Assembly (NCBI RefSeq): GCF_030403745.1
Contig: NZ_JAQMWP010000011.1
Location: 186,001-250,000 of the forward strand
DNA: 64,000 bases
Reading direction: 5' to 3'
Source of the DNA: Streptomyces sp. S.PB5
Lineage (GTDB): Bacteria > Actinomycetota > Actinomycetes > Streptomycetales > Streptomycetaceae
Numbering within the stretch: the first letter of the stretch is position 1; every line of letters begins with the position of its first letter. The position numbers and the translations under genes are program-made. The notes beneath the pieces were generated by a model that did not search any database, had not been told where the DNA came from, and saw only the letters and a program-made list of their open reading frames with translations. Shown in pieces: positions 33,681 to 42,535 of this stretch.

Positions 33681-36600
33681 TCAGATGGGGTGCGGATCGA
33701 GTTCCAGGCCCGAGCGGTTCCACTCCCGCAGTGCCATGGTGTACGGGTGGTCCGCCCCCAGCCGCCGGGTCATGGCCCCCAGAGTCTCCTGCCGTTTGGC
33801 GTCGGCGACGGCTTCCTCGCGCAGTTCGCCGAGCAGGACCGCCATGTTCGCGTTGCACACGAGTGTGGCCGGGTGGTCGGGCTTGAGGCTCTCCCGCAAC
33901 CTGTCGTACGCGTCCTCGTAAAGGGCCCGGGCCGCGGCCCTGTTGCCCAGCGCCGCGTGCGCGTTGGCGACGTTGACCCGGCCCATGACCCCGAAGGGGT
34001 GGTCCTCGCCGAAGATGCCTTCGAAGGCAGCGGCGGCCTGTTCCGCACAGGTCTGCGACGCGGCGGGCTCACCGGACTCGTAGAGATAGACCGCGTAGTT
34101 CATCATGCAGGCGATGGTGTGCGGGTGCTGTTCACCGTAGCCTTCGGGGCGCCGGCAGCCGTCCAGCACCGCCCGGGCCAGATCCCTGGCCTCCTGGGGT
34201 CGTCCCTGCGCGGCGAGGTCTCCGGCGAGACTGAGCTCCAGAAGCAGCCGCTCCGGGGAGGAGTGCTCCTCCTCGTCGCCCATGGCGGCCAGGACCTTCC
34301 TGGTGAGTTCCTCCGCCTCCGCCGCCAGTCCGGCCCGGCGGAGTGAGACGGCCAGCGCCTTCGCCGCGTTGTGGGTGATCGGTGAGCTGTCGCCGTATCC
34401 GGGATCCTCCAGGCAGAGCTTGTAGGTGATGCGCAGCTGGCGGACCGCCTTGTCGTACTCCCCGCAGTCACACAGGTCGCGGCCGTGGTTGATGGCCGAC
34501 TCGATGGTGTTGGTGTGATTCGGGCCGAAGATCGATTCCCGGGTCTCGAGTGTGCTCTGGTCGAGTTCGAGCGCCTCGTAGTACTGCCCCGACAGCCTCA
34601 GCGACACAGCCAGATTGCTGCTGGCCAACAGGCTGCGCTGGTGGTCGTCGCCGTAGAGCTCGATGAACTTGCGACGGGTCTCCCTGTCGTAGGCCAGCGC
34701 GTCCGTGAACCGGCCGAGGCCCCGCAGATCGGCCGCGATGCTGCCTGCGGTCATCAGGATGTGCAGATCGTCCTCGTCCTTCAGCGTTTCCAACTGCCGT
34801 CGCAGCACGTCCTGATCGATGGCGAGCGACTCGGTGTACCGCCCCTGGGCGCGCAGGATGTTCGCGATCTGGAACTCCATGTGCAGCGCCCAGCGCTCGT
34901 CGCGCCCGCCGTTCTCCGGCCTGCTCCACTCCGCCAGAACTCGACGGCTGAGCTCCAGCGCCTGCTTGAGCTCGCCCCGTCGGCGCAGCTGGCGGACGCG
35001 GTCGACGATGAGCTTGCGGATGCCGTTGGTGCGTGTCGACAGCGCCCACGGGGTACCGAGATGCGGCCAGATGATGCGGTAACGCTCCCAGGTGTGGTGG
35101 TCCTCGGGGTCGTCCTTCTCCGGACGGGCGGCGACCAGAGTGCGGTACACCGCCTCGGAGGTGGCGCGCTGCTCCTCCTCCGTCATCGAGGCACGTACCG
35201 ACATCTGCACCAGTCGATGAACCTGCAGACTCTGTGAGCGGCGGTCCACCTTGGCCAGCGAGAACCGGTTGAGTTCCTGGAAGCCCCTGGAGATCATCTG
35301 TGTGCTGTCCAGCACGGTGGATCCGCCGCGCAACGCCCGTGCGATCTCGGTGCTCTGCAGCAGGTCGAAGGAGATCGGCTCCGGACTGAACCATGAGGCG
35401 AGTCGCAGGAGTTGGACGGCGGAAGGGTAGTTCTTGCTGAGCTGTGCGATGGCGACACGCCATGCCTGCGACACGTCCAGCAACTGGTCGTCCGGGCTGA
35501 CGCCCTCGGTGTCCGCGGCCGGCTGGTTCTGCAGCTGTGCCACGTACTCCCGGGTCCCGATGCCGGACTCCTTGAGCGCCGCGGCCGCCTGCTCCACGGC
35601 CAGAGGCAGGTCTCCGAGCGCCTCCGCCACTTCGTCGGCCTCTTTCACACTGCACTCCGGCAGCCTGTTGCGCAGGTGGGTGATGCTCTCCCCGCGGTCG
35701 AACACGCCGACCTCGACGATCTCGGCATGCCGGTCCCAGCCCTCGGAGCGCTGACTGGTGACGATCACATGCCCGGATCCACCGCTGACGAGCAGATCGG
35801 TCAGGCTCTCGGGACCTTCGGCGTTGTCCAGGATCAGCAGCCAGCGGTGGTAGGGCAGCCCGCGCCTGAGCGCGTCCCGCACGGCGGCCGCGGTGTCCGT
35901 GGGGTTCTTCCGCTCCTGCACACCGATCTTCGGGGCCAGCCAGGCGTACTGCTCCACCGCCAGGTTGCGCTGATCGGCCTGGATGTGCCAGACCACGTCG
36001 TAGTCCCCGCGGAACCGGTGCGCGAACTCCTGGGCCAGCAGGGTCTTGCCCGCGCCTCCCATCCCTCGCAGCAGCACCGTGCCGCTGCCGCGCCGGAGCT
36101 GCTCGCGCAGGTCCTCCAGCATGGCCGCGCGTCCGGTGAACGCGGTGGTCCGCAGCGGCACCAGCCACACCGGGGGTTCGGCCCCGGGGTAGCGGGGGCC
36201 GTCGCCGTCCGTGGTCGCGGGATGCACACCGGACGGTGTCGCCGCGTCCAGGGCGCGCAGCAGCGCCTCCGTCGCCTGCGCCTCGTCGGCACCGCAGGCG
36301 ACGAGATCCGCGGCCTGCCGTTCCGAGTACGGAGCGCTGACCCGGACGTCGTCGACCTTGACGGGGATGAGGCTGCGGCGGCTGCCCAGTGAGTCGATGG
36401 AGGCGATCTTCTCCCACACCGTCCGGGCCTGCTCGGAGCGCAGATAGGTGTGGGAGAGCACGGCGACCGTCTGGAAAGCGGAATCCACCCCTTGCTCGGT
36501 CTCGTCCTTGACCAGACGTCCGGCGTCGGTGCCGCTCGGCGCCAGGTGGACCCGGAATCCCGTGGTGCGCAGCACATGGGCGATCCAGTCCGCCCAGGTC

Positions 36601-37688
36601 CGGTCCTCCGGAACGAAACTGAGGTAGACGTCCGAGTTGCCGAGCGGCCGCTGACGCTTGTACCGCTCCAACTGGTGCTGCCGGACGCTCTCCTCGATGC
36701 GGGCCAACGAGGTCACCTCGCCGTCCGAGATGATTCCGGTGAGCCGCTCACAGGCGGCGAGCATCGACGAGTGACTGCCGGGTGCGTCGCGGAACGGCGC
36801 GAGCATCTCCTCGTAGGCATAGCTGGGGCGGTAGGGGATCTCCGCCTTGCCCCAGTAGTCCAGCGGGTCCCGGTCGGCGTGGTGCCGGCGCAGGGTCTCG
36901 GCGAACCTGGACCGCACCTGCTGCCGGGTGGCCTCCAGCCGGTCCGCCTCGCCGTTGGCGTCCTCCACCCGCGTCAGTACCGGAACGATGCGGATGTTGC
37001 GGTACCCGTAGATGCCGTCGATCTTGCTCGCCACGGCGTGGGCGCCGTCGATCCCCTGGCTGCTGGGGGTGAAGCAGACGACGAGGACGTGCGGGAGCAT
37101 GACGGTGCAGATGTCGGAGACGTCGTTGAGACCCGTGCGGCTGTCGACCAGCACGTAGTCGTAGTGCTGGCAGAGCTCCTCACGTAACGCCTGCAGAAGG
37201 CGGGGACCGTGCCAGCCGTCCCAGAACGGCATCCAGTTGAACTGCGAGAAGGCCGCCAGATACTGACTGTTCTGGGCCCCGGCGGAGATGAAGTCCAGTC
37301 GTCCCCGGCCCGGGAACTGCCAGTTCACCGGGATGACGCAGTGATTGAAACGGGCCTGGTCGGCGACCCAGGCCGCTTCCTCCTCGCCGGGCTGTCCCTC
37401 GTCCGGCGGGATGGCCTGCTGCTTCTTCTGGTGCAGCCGTTCGGTCACCGCCTGGCTGAAGCTGCTGAAGAGGTTGAGGACGCCTGCCTTGGTGCGCAGT
37501 TGTTCCTGGTCCAGGAAGGGATGGAGAAACCTGTCCAGTCCGGGGGCGTCGAGATCCCAGTCGACGACGAGTACCCGCTGGCCCCCGGAGGCGAGGATCC
37601 AGGCGGAGTTCGCCAGCGCCATGGTCCGTCCGGTGCCGCCCTTGTACGAGTAGAAGGTGACGATGCGCCCGTTGCCCTCGCCGCTCAT
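33681..37688 (-). CDS. fxsT: FxsT-like protein: ParA-like, TIR-like, NB-ARC and tetratricopeptide repeats
   Basis: A 1335-residue multidomain STAND-type protein of the FxSxx-COOH system. Domains: a MinD/ParA-like ATPase (about 8-240; YSYKGGTGRT is a deviant Walker A, DWDLDAPG follows); a TIR-like domain (about 350-475; NSDVYLSFVPEDRTWADWIA); an NB-ARC NTPase (about 515-760; Walker A GMGGAGKT near 542-549, LLILDN Walker B); a winged-helix stretch; then many TPR units (about 950-1335; for example GRYTESLAIDQDVLRRQLET, repeated with GPNH/GDDH links). Such proteins resemble immune or signalling switches that oligomerise on ligand binding. The ATG overlaps the FxsC stop by four bases. It is the last gene of the operon. 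Confidence 0.93.
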   Translation of the reverse strand: MSGEGNGRIVTFYSYKGGTGRTMALANSAWILASGGQRVLVVDWDLDAPGLDRFLHPFLDQEQLRTKAGVLNLFSSFSQAVTERLHQKKQQAIPPDEGQPGEEEAAWVADQARFNHCVIPVNWQFPGRGRLDFISAGAQNSQYLAAFSQFNWMPFWDGWHGPRLLQALREELCQHYDYVLVDSRTGLNDVSDICTVMLPHVLVVCFTPSSQGIDGAHAVASKIDGIYGYRNIRIVPVLTRVEDANGEADRLEATRQQVRSRFAETLRRHHADRDPLDYWGKAEIPYRPSYAYEEMLAPFRDAPGSHSSMLAACERLTGIISDGEVTSLARIEESVRQHQLERYKRQRPLGNSDVYLSFVPEDRTWADWIAHVLRTTGFRVHLAPSGTDAGRLVKDETEQGVDSAFQTVAVLSHTYLRSEQARTVWEKIASIDSLGSRRSLIPVKVDDVRVSAPYSERQAADLVACGADEAQATEALLRALDAATPSGVHPATTDGDGPRYPGAEPPVWLVPLRTTAFTGRAAMLEDLREQLRRGSGTVLLRGMGGAGKTLLAQEFAHRFRGDYDVVWHIQADQRNLAVEQYAWLAPKIGVQERKNPTDTAAAVRDALRRGLPYHRWLLILDNAEGPESLTDLLVSGGSGHVIVTSQRSEGWDRHAEIVEVGVFDRGESITHLRNRLPECSVKEADEVAEALGDLPLAVEQAAAALKESGIGTREYVAQLQNQPAADTEGVSPDDQLLDVSQAWRVAIAQLSKNYPSAVQLLRLASWFSPEPISFDLLQSTEIARALRGGSTVLDSTQMISRGFQELNRFSLAKVDRRSQSLQVHRLVQMSVRASMTEEEQRATSEAVYRTLVAARPEKDDPEDHHTWERYRIIWPHLGTPWALSTRTNGIRKLIVDRVRQLRRRGELKQALELSRRVLAEWSRPENGGRDERWALHMEFQIANILRAQGRYTESLAIDQDVLRRQLETLKDEDDLHILMTAGSIAADLRGLGRFTDALAYDRETRRKFIELYGDDHQRSLLASSNLAVSLRLSGQYYEALELDQSTLETRESIFGPNHTNTIESAINHGRDLCDCGEYDKAVRQLRITYKLCLEDPGYGDSSPITHNAAKALAVSLRRAGLAAEAEELTRKVLAAMGDEEEHSSPERLLLELSLAGDLAAQGRPQEARDLARAVLDGCRRPEGYGEQHPHTIACMMNYAVYLYESGEPAASQTCAEQAAAAFEGIFGEDHPFGVMGRVNVANAHAALGNRAAARALYEDAYDRLRESLKPDHPATLVCNANMAVLLGELREEAVADAKRQETLGAMTRRLGADHPYTMALREWNRSGLELDPHPI

Positions 37689-38911
37689 TCGCCGGTCTCC
37701 GAATCGTCGTCCTGGTTCGGCCAGGAGCGCCGTGCCGGGGTGTGCTCCTGGATGCCACCCACATACCGCATATACGACCCCTGCGCCAACTCGGCGAAAA
37801 TCAGACCGAATGCGTCCGCCGTCTCGATGCCGCGGGCAGCCGCACGCTGGGCGTTGCGTCCCGCGTCGAGGTGCCGCGGCAGCGCGGACCTGAGCAGTGC
37901 GCGCAGTCGGGCCGCGTTCTGCCGGGTCTGTTCCTCCTGCACCGCGAGCACGGCGAGCATGGCGACCCAGGGCCGTCCGGCCTCGTCGATGTCCCGGACG
38001 CGCTCCGCGAGCCGGGGATCGGTGAGCGCCCAGGCGTCGATCGCCAGGACCCACGGTGCCGGTCCCGGGCCCGGGCTCACGAACTCTCCGTAGGCCTTCT
38101 CGAAGGGCACGGCCTCCGGGCTGAACCCCAGGTTCCGGGCGACTTCGGCCATCTGGGCGGCCACGGGGGCCTCGCCTCCCGACCGGTAGGGCCGCCAGTC
38201 GGCGGGCAGCGGTCCGTAGGCGTCCGCGTCACGGCCGGGGGGCAGCCGGTCGGCCTGCGGGGCCAGCACGGTGAGGCGCAGCACCGGCCGCGGCGGCGGC
38301 ACCGCGAAGGCATCGGCCACCTCGGCGACCTCGCTCGGGTGCACCGGCGGCGCCGGAGAGGTGCGGGCCGCCGCCGCGATACGCCGGGCCAGCCGCCCCA
38401 GGATCCGCTGGTAGATCTGCCGGTCGTCGTCGACGTCCATCAACTGGTAGAGCCCGCCGTCCTCGTACCGCTCCTTCTCGTGCGCCGCCGCGGCGGGCTC
38501 CTCGTGCGGCTCGGGAGGACCGAGTTCGACCGGTACGTCCAGCACCGCCAGGGGCAGGGCCGCGGCGGCGCGGCGCGGTGTCCACAGCACGGGGACGACC
38601 GCTCCGGGGTAGGTGGCGCCCGCGCGTCGCCGGAAGGCGGTCCACTGCCGGCCGCAGACGGGATCGGTGAAGTACCGCGGCGAGTACAGCGGTACGAACA
38701 CCTGGCAGGTGGCCAGGGCTCTCTGCGACTCGTGAGGCGTGGCACGGGAGCGTTCCACAAAGCCGGTCGTGGCCTCCGGGACTTCCATGGCGCGGGCAGT
38801 CTCGCGGGCCAGGTCGTCGAAGAACTCGAAGACGGGCCGGTCCGGGTCGGGCCCGAACATACGGCTGCCGGGTGTCCGGGCGTGGCTGAGGAAGAAGACC
38901 GGAGCTGTCAC
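37685..38911 (-). CDS. fxsC: TIR-like protein FxsC
   Basis: A 408-residue protein of the FxsC family from FxSxx-COOH loci. Residues 1-190 are TIR-like: APVFFLSHARTPG, then CQVFVPLYSPRYFTDPVCGRQW, matching the first strands and BB-loop region. Residues about 220-408 form the FxsC C-terminal domain with VLRLTVLAPQADRLPPGRD and PWVLAIDAWALTDPRLAERV. It ends in a charged tail. Biochemical role is unknown; a TIR domain may bind NAD or mediate assembly with FxsT. The GTG at 38911 follows AGGAGG and overlaps the upstream stop codon, and the 3' end overlaps fxsT, so all three genes are translated together. Confidence 0.92.
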   Translation of the reverse strand: MTAPVFFLSHARTPGSRMFGPDPDRPVFEFFDDLARETARAMEVPEATTGFVERSRATPHESQRALATCQVFVPLYSPRYFTDPVCGRQWTAFRRRAGATYPGAVVPVLWTPRRAAAALPLAVLDVPVELGPPEPHEEPAAAAHEKERYEDGGLYQLMDVDDDRQIYQRILGRLARRIAAAARTSPAPPVHPSEVAEVADAFAVPPPRPVLRLTVLAPQADRLPPGRDADAYGPLPADWRPYRSGGEAPVAAQMAEVARNLGFSPEAVPFEKAYGEFVSPGPGPAPWVLAIDAWALTDPRLAERVRDIDEAGRPWVAMLAVLAVQEEQTRQNAARLRALLRSALPRHLDAGRNAQRAAARGIETADAFGLIFAELAQGSYMRYVGGIQEHTPARRSWPNQDDDSETGE

Positions 38912-39549
38912 TGATCCTCCTGGAACACGTTCCTGAGGTTCTCGAACAGGGCGACGTCGCAGGGGTCGAGGCGCGCAGTCTCGGCGACCTCCACGATCGC
39001 CTGGGCGATGCCCCAGACAGCCTGCCGGTAGCGTGTTCTGCGCCCCTCCGCCATGAGACCGAACAAACCCTTCTGCTGGTATTCGGCACCCAGATCCATC
39101 CGTGTGTGCTGAAGGCGCCTGGCCACCGCCGGGACGTGGACCCGTTTCGGGGACACCCACCACACGGGGACGATCGGCGTGACCGTGTGGGGTCTGGATT
39201 TGCGGTGGTGCTGCTGACGGCGTTCGAAGGCGTCCCACTCCTTGCCGCACCACTCGCTGCGGAAGTAGCGGGGAGAATAGACCGGAACGAATACCTGGCA
39301 GGTCGCCAGCGCATGCTTGAGGTGTTTCTCCCATTCCGCGCCGAGCGGAATTCTTCGGTCCAGAAATGCCTGGGTGCCGGTGGCGTCGACGGTGGTGAGT
39401 TGCATGATCAGATCGAACAAGTGCTCATAGAACTCCACCAGATGCCGGTCCGGTCCGCCCGGGTCACTCCGTACGTACGGCACGTGTGCATAGCTGAGAA
39501 AGAAGTACGGCGCCTGACGGACCGAGTGCGACTCATGCGGTCCGCTCAC
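38908..39549 (-). CDS. stand-alone TIR-like protein of the FxSxx-COOH operon
   Basis: A 213-residue single-domain protein that resembles the TIR-like half of FxsC: QAPYFFLSYAHVPYVRSDPG, ATCQVFVPVYSPRYFRSEWCGKEWDAF and PIVPVWWVSPKRV. The shared FVP(L/V)YSPRYF block shows common descent with the next gene. It lacks the C-terminal FxsC domain. The GTG at 39549 comes just after a run of nine G (minus strand), the only ribosome-binding-like sequence; a longer frame to 39588 is open but unlikely. It lies between fxsB and fxsC and overlaps fxsC by four bases. Probably a duplicated TIR module of the same complex. Confidence 0.85.
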   Translation of the reverse strand: MSGPHESHSVRQAPYFFLSYAHVPYVRSDPGGPDRHLVEFYEHLFDLIMQLTTVDATGTQAFLDRRIPLGAEWEKHLKHALATCQVFVPVYSPRYFRSEWCGKEWDAFERRQQHHRKSRPHTVTPIVPVWWVSPKRVHVPAVARRLQHTRMDLGAEYQQKGLFGLMAEGRRTRYRQAVWGIAQAIVEVAETARLDPCDVALFENLRNVFQEDQ

Positions 39550-39657
39550 TCTGCCCCCCCCCGTCGGCGCCGGTGCTCTCCGAACCATTGGAGCGCGAAA
39601 TCGACGGCGGAGACCATAGGCGGGAAGCGGGCATTTACGGAGCCGTACCGGCCGCTC

Positions 39658-41910
39658 TCACCCTCGGTCCAGGAGGGGGCCGGCGCCGGCGCCGGACCGC
39701 ATGGCTCCGGCGAACCGCACTCCCAGCGGGGTGAGACCGCCGCCGGCCAGCACGGCGTCCAGGGCGGTCACGGAGGCCGACCACCAGTGCCGGGTCCGCT
39801 CCGCAGCCTTCTCGCCGGTACGACGGCTCCACACGTCCGCGACCGCGAGATGGGCGTAGACACCTTGGAGGACGGCCTCCGCGGGCCGGGGATCGGGCCT
39901 CCAGGCGACTTCGTACAGCCTGTCGTGCGCCGGGTCGACCAGGCCGTACATGTCCAGCAGCGCTCCCAGTTTCGCGTGCTGGACTTCATGGATCAGCAGC
40001 AGCGCGAGGTCCTCCGCCGTGTCCGGGAGCGCGACGGCCACGGCTCCGAACGCATGCCGGGAGGTGTCGCTGACGTTCCGTCCGGTCACGGGCAGGAGCG
40101 GGGTGATCGCACGCAGTCCGACGGCGAGACCGTCCGCGTACCGCGGATGATCACGGCGGATGATGTGCCACGCGGCGGCGAACAGCTCCTGCCAGCGGCC
40201 GAATTCGTCCTCCGGCAACCGGGGCGCCGGCGGCCACGTATGACAGTCGCGGTACGGGTCGGTGTCCTCCACGGCGACCCGGATGCCGTCGGCCGTCAGA
40301 TGCCGCGTCGGTTCGAACCCGGTCACGGCGTCCGGCGCGCGCAGTCGGCCGTCCTCGACGGTGAGTGTCAGTTCGCCCCGCTCCGCGACTCCGTCGTCCA
40401 GTACGGTCAGACGCCCCAGCGAGGGCAGGTGCACGGCGCCCGACCGCAGGGGGACGGTGAGCTGCAGCCGGCGCTTGGACCGGACGGCGGCGGCCAGCGC
40501 CATCTCCGCCACGCGCCCGGTGTCGAGTGGTCCCGCCCCCGTCGTGAGAGCCTCGCAGCACTGCACGGCCCAGGCACGGATGTAGGGCTGGGCGAGGACG
40601 GCGTCCAGCACGGACGCCTCCTCCTGCACCAGGCTGCGCCAGCCCTCGCCTGTCATGGCGCCCGCGTTGCGGAGGTACGCCAGGACGGATCGCCGCAGAC
40701 TGGTCTGTGCCTCGGCGAGCCGGCCCACCGCATCGGCGTCGAAGCCTCCGGACGCCAGGGCCTCGAAGTCCCGCTCCGGCAGCCGGTGGTGACGCGGCGG
40801 GCTGTGCGCGTCGCGAATGTGCGTGATCAGCCGGAGCAGGCCCGCACAGTAGACGGACGGATTGTCGAACCCGCTGCCGGTGCGGTACCGGTGGCCGTAC
40901 AGGCCGCCTCCGCACACCGTCACCACCGAGCAGCGACGGCATGTTCCGGGCAGGCCGCCGATGCCCGGTGCCCGGGCCAGGAACCCGGGATGGGCCGCGG
41001 CCGTGTCGAAGCTGTCCGTCCGCACATGGAATCCGGTCGCCGCGGCACCCGGGCCGACCGTCTTCAACCAGTCGGCCTGCTCGATCGCCCCGTTCGTCTC
41101 CACCACCGCCAGGTCGGGGCTGCCCAGTCCCAGGGCTTCCGTGAACCCCGTTCCCCCGGCTCCCGACGCCTCTATGGAATCGAACATTCTGACAGGGACC
41201 GGGCGGCCTTCGGCATTCCAGAGGTCGAAGACCGTCATCAGCCAGTTCGCGTAGTCGAGCGCGCCGCCGGGACCGGGCGGAGGGTGGTCCCAGGTCGCGT
41301 GGGGCAGGAGGAAGTCGATGCGAGGCGGGCGCAGTTCCACGAGGGCGCGGTACACCGCCTCCGGGTCGTTGTGCACATCCACGGTGCACAGCAGCCCTGC
41401 GAAGGCGGGCCGGTGCTCGGGTCTTCCGAGGAGCCGCACCGCGCGGACCACGTCGTCGTAGCTGCCGGAACCGTCCGCCCGCACGCGGTGCCGGTCGTTC
41501 GAGACCCGGTCGCCGTCCAGCGAGACACCGGTGACGATGCGCTCCTCCAGCAGCAGGGCGCACCATTCCTCGTCGAGGCGCAGGCCGTTCGTCTGCATAC
41601 GCAGATCGAGGTCCGCCACCCCGCCGAGCGCCGATCTCAGTTCGCGCGCGATGAGGCGCAGTCGCTCACGTCCCACGAGCAACGGCTCACCGCCGTGCAG
41701 CACGACCCGCACCCGACGCAGACGATGCGCCCCGGCGTGCTCGGCGATGCGCGCAGCGGTGGCGCGGACCGTGTGCGGTGCCATGACGCGCGGCTGGTGA
41801 CGCCAGCCCTGGTCCGCGTGGCGGTACACGTAACAGTGGTCACAGGCGAGATCGCAGCGACTGTGGATCTTGAGCACGAACTGCTGGAAGGGGCGGATCC
41901 GGGCGGCCAT
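39658..41910 (-). CDS. fxsB: FxsB radical SAM/SPASM peptide maturase with C-terminal HExxH domain
   Basis: A 750-residue peptide-modifying enzyme. The radical SAM cluster motif is C19-x3-C23-x2-C26 in SRCDLACDHCYVYR, followed by LHGGEPLL and LRMQTNGLRLDEEW. SPASM cysteines lie around CRRCSVVTVCGGGLYGHRY and the YCAGL segment (about 340-375). A second, fused domain of about 350 residues contains HEVQHAK at 641-647, an HExxH metal site, as in the HExxH-motif domain known from Fxs loci. FxsB-type maturases form side-chain carbon crosslinks (cyclophanes) in the FxsA core; the HExxH part may act as a second modifying enzyme or protease. It starts 12 bases after the fxsA stop. Confidence 0.95.
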   Translation of the reverse strand: MAARIRPFQQFVLKIHSRCDLACDHCYVYRHADQGWRHQPRVMAPHTVRATAARIAEHAGAHRLRRVRVVLHGGEPLLVGRERLRLIARELRSALGGVADLDLRMQTNGLRLDEEWCALLLEERIVTGVSLDGDRVSNDRHRVRADGSGSYDDVVRAVRLLGRPEHRPAFAGLLCTVDVHNDPEAVYRALVELRPPRIDFLLPHATWDHPPPGPGGALDYANWLMTVFDLWNAEGRPVPVRMFDSIEASGAGGTGFTEALGLGSPDLAVVETNGAIEQADWLKTVGPGAAATGFHVRTDSFDTAAAHPGFLARAPGIGGLPGTCRRCSVVTVCGGGLYGHRYRTGSGFDNPSVYCAGLLRLITHIRDAHSPPRHHRLPERDFEALASGGFDADAVGRLAEAQTSLRRSVLAYLRNAGAMTGEGWRSLVQEEASVLDAVLAQPYIRAWAVQCCEALTTGAGPLDTGRVAEMALAAAVRSKRRLQLTVPLRSGAVHLPSLGRLTVLDDGVAERGELTLTVEDGRLRAPDAVTGFEPTRHLTADGIRVAVEDTDPYRDCHTWPPAPRLPEDEFGRWQELFAAAWHIIRRDHPRYADGLAVGLRAITPLLPVTGRNVSDTSRHAFGAVAVALPDTAEDLALLLIHEVQHAKLGALLDMYGLVDPAHDRLYEVAWRPDPRPAEAVLQGVYAHLAVADVWSRRTGEKAAERTRHWWSASVTALDAVLAGGGLTPLGVRFAGAMRSGAGAGPLLDRG

Positions 41911-41922
41911 CGGCGCAGCCGG

Positions 41923-42138
41923 TCACAGGGCGGAGCTGAACCCATAGGACGCCGGGCCGCCCGCCGGTACGAGACGTTGCACTGCCAGTTCGTCCTCGGG
42001 AGTCATCAGATCGAGCGGAACGTCCCGGCGGTCCACGAGCAGGCTGACCGGACCGTCGTCGGCGAGCCCGTTGCTCGATTCCTCGGCAGCTCCACGCATC
42101 GCGGGCCCGGCGGAGCGGTTCAGCTCAACGCTGTCCAT
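41923..42138 (-). CDS. fxsA: FxSxx-COOH ribosomal peptide precursor FxsA
   Basis: A 71-residue precursor peptide. It ends in F67-S-S-A-L71, a match to the FxSxx-COOH rule that defines the family, preceded by PASYG. The leader has the conserved SLLVDRRDVPLDLM block (about residues 32-45), which other FxsA peptides share and which FxsB probably recognises. The ATG at 42138 follows GAGGGG by seven bases. First gene of the operon and directly ahead of fxsB. The crosslink most likely involves Phe67 and Ser69, possibly also Tyr65. A longer frame to 42276 is open, but the sequence upstream is not peptide-like and the RBS fits 42138. Confidence 0.9.
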   Translation of the reverse strand: MDSVELNRSAGPAMRGAAEESSNGLADDGPVSLLVDRRDVPLDLMTPEDELAVQRLVPAGGPASYGFSSAL

Positions 42139-42461
42139 GACGGTTCCCCTCGGGTCTGCGCCACTGGAGCACTGCGTCCGCGTCGCTTCGCACCACGCTC
42201 GACTATCCGGCGGCGGCTCGAGCATCTCGATGTCTTCATGCTGTATTCCCACTGAGAAGCGCGGCAAGACCGACACCAGCCAACCAACGGGCGACGCAGA
42301 AGTGGGCCGGGAAGCCGGGTGATCTGCTGCCGGAGGTTGGCCGGCAGCGCGTTCACCATGTTCGTAGCAGGTCAGTGCGGCGATGGAGATGCGGCGACGG
42401 GAGCAGCCGCGCGGATCCGGATGACCGGGTACCTCATAAGAGACGGCGTGCCGCGAAGGTC

Positions 42462-42514
42462 AAGTTCTGTCAGCGACCACGACGACCCACGTTGGAATAT
42501 GAAGTTCCGTCAGC
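42462..42514. repeat. direct repeat AAGTTCYGTCAGC spaced 40 bp
   Basis: AAGTTCTGTCAGC (42462-42474) and AAGTTCCGTCAGC (42502-42514) differ at one position and start exactly 40 bp apart, close to four helical turns. They lie just left of the 14 bp palindrome and may be regulator sites. Confidence 0.5.
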
Positions 42515-42521
42515 CTCTTCT

Positions 42522-42535
42522 TTACATGCATGTAA
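42522..42535. promoter_or_regulatory. 14 bp perfect palindrome TTACATGCATGTAA
   Basis: A perfect, AT-rich palindrome in an otherwise high-GC chromosome, about midway between fxsA and the ATP-grasp gene. It is a candidate operator for control of either operon. Confidence 0.5.

Noticed and set aside
33668..33693. GCACCCC / GGGGTGC repeat considered as terminator between the hydrolase and fxsT
   Set aside because: The right arm is inside the fxsT coding end and the 12-base loop makes it weak.
37689..38054. Longer N-terminus for FxsT
   Set aside because: The extension lies inside fxsC and is not protein-like; ATG 37688 directly precedes the ParA-like domain.
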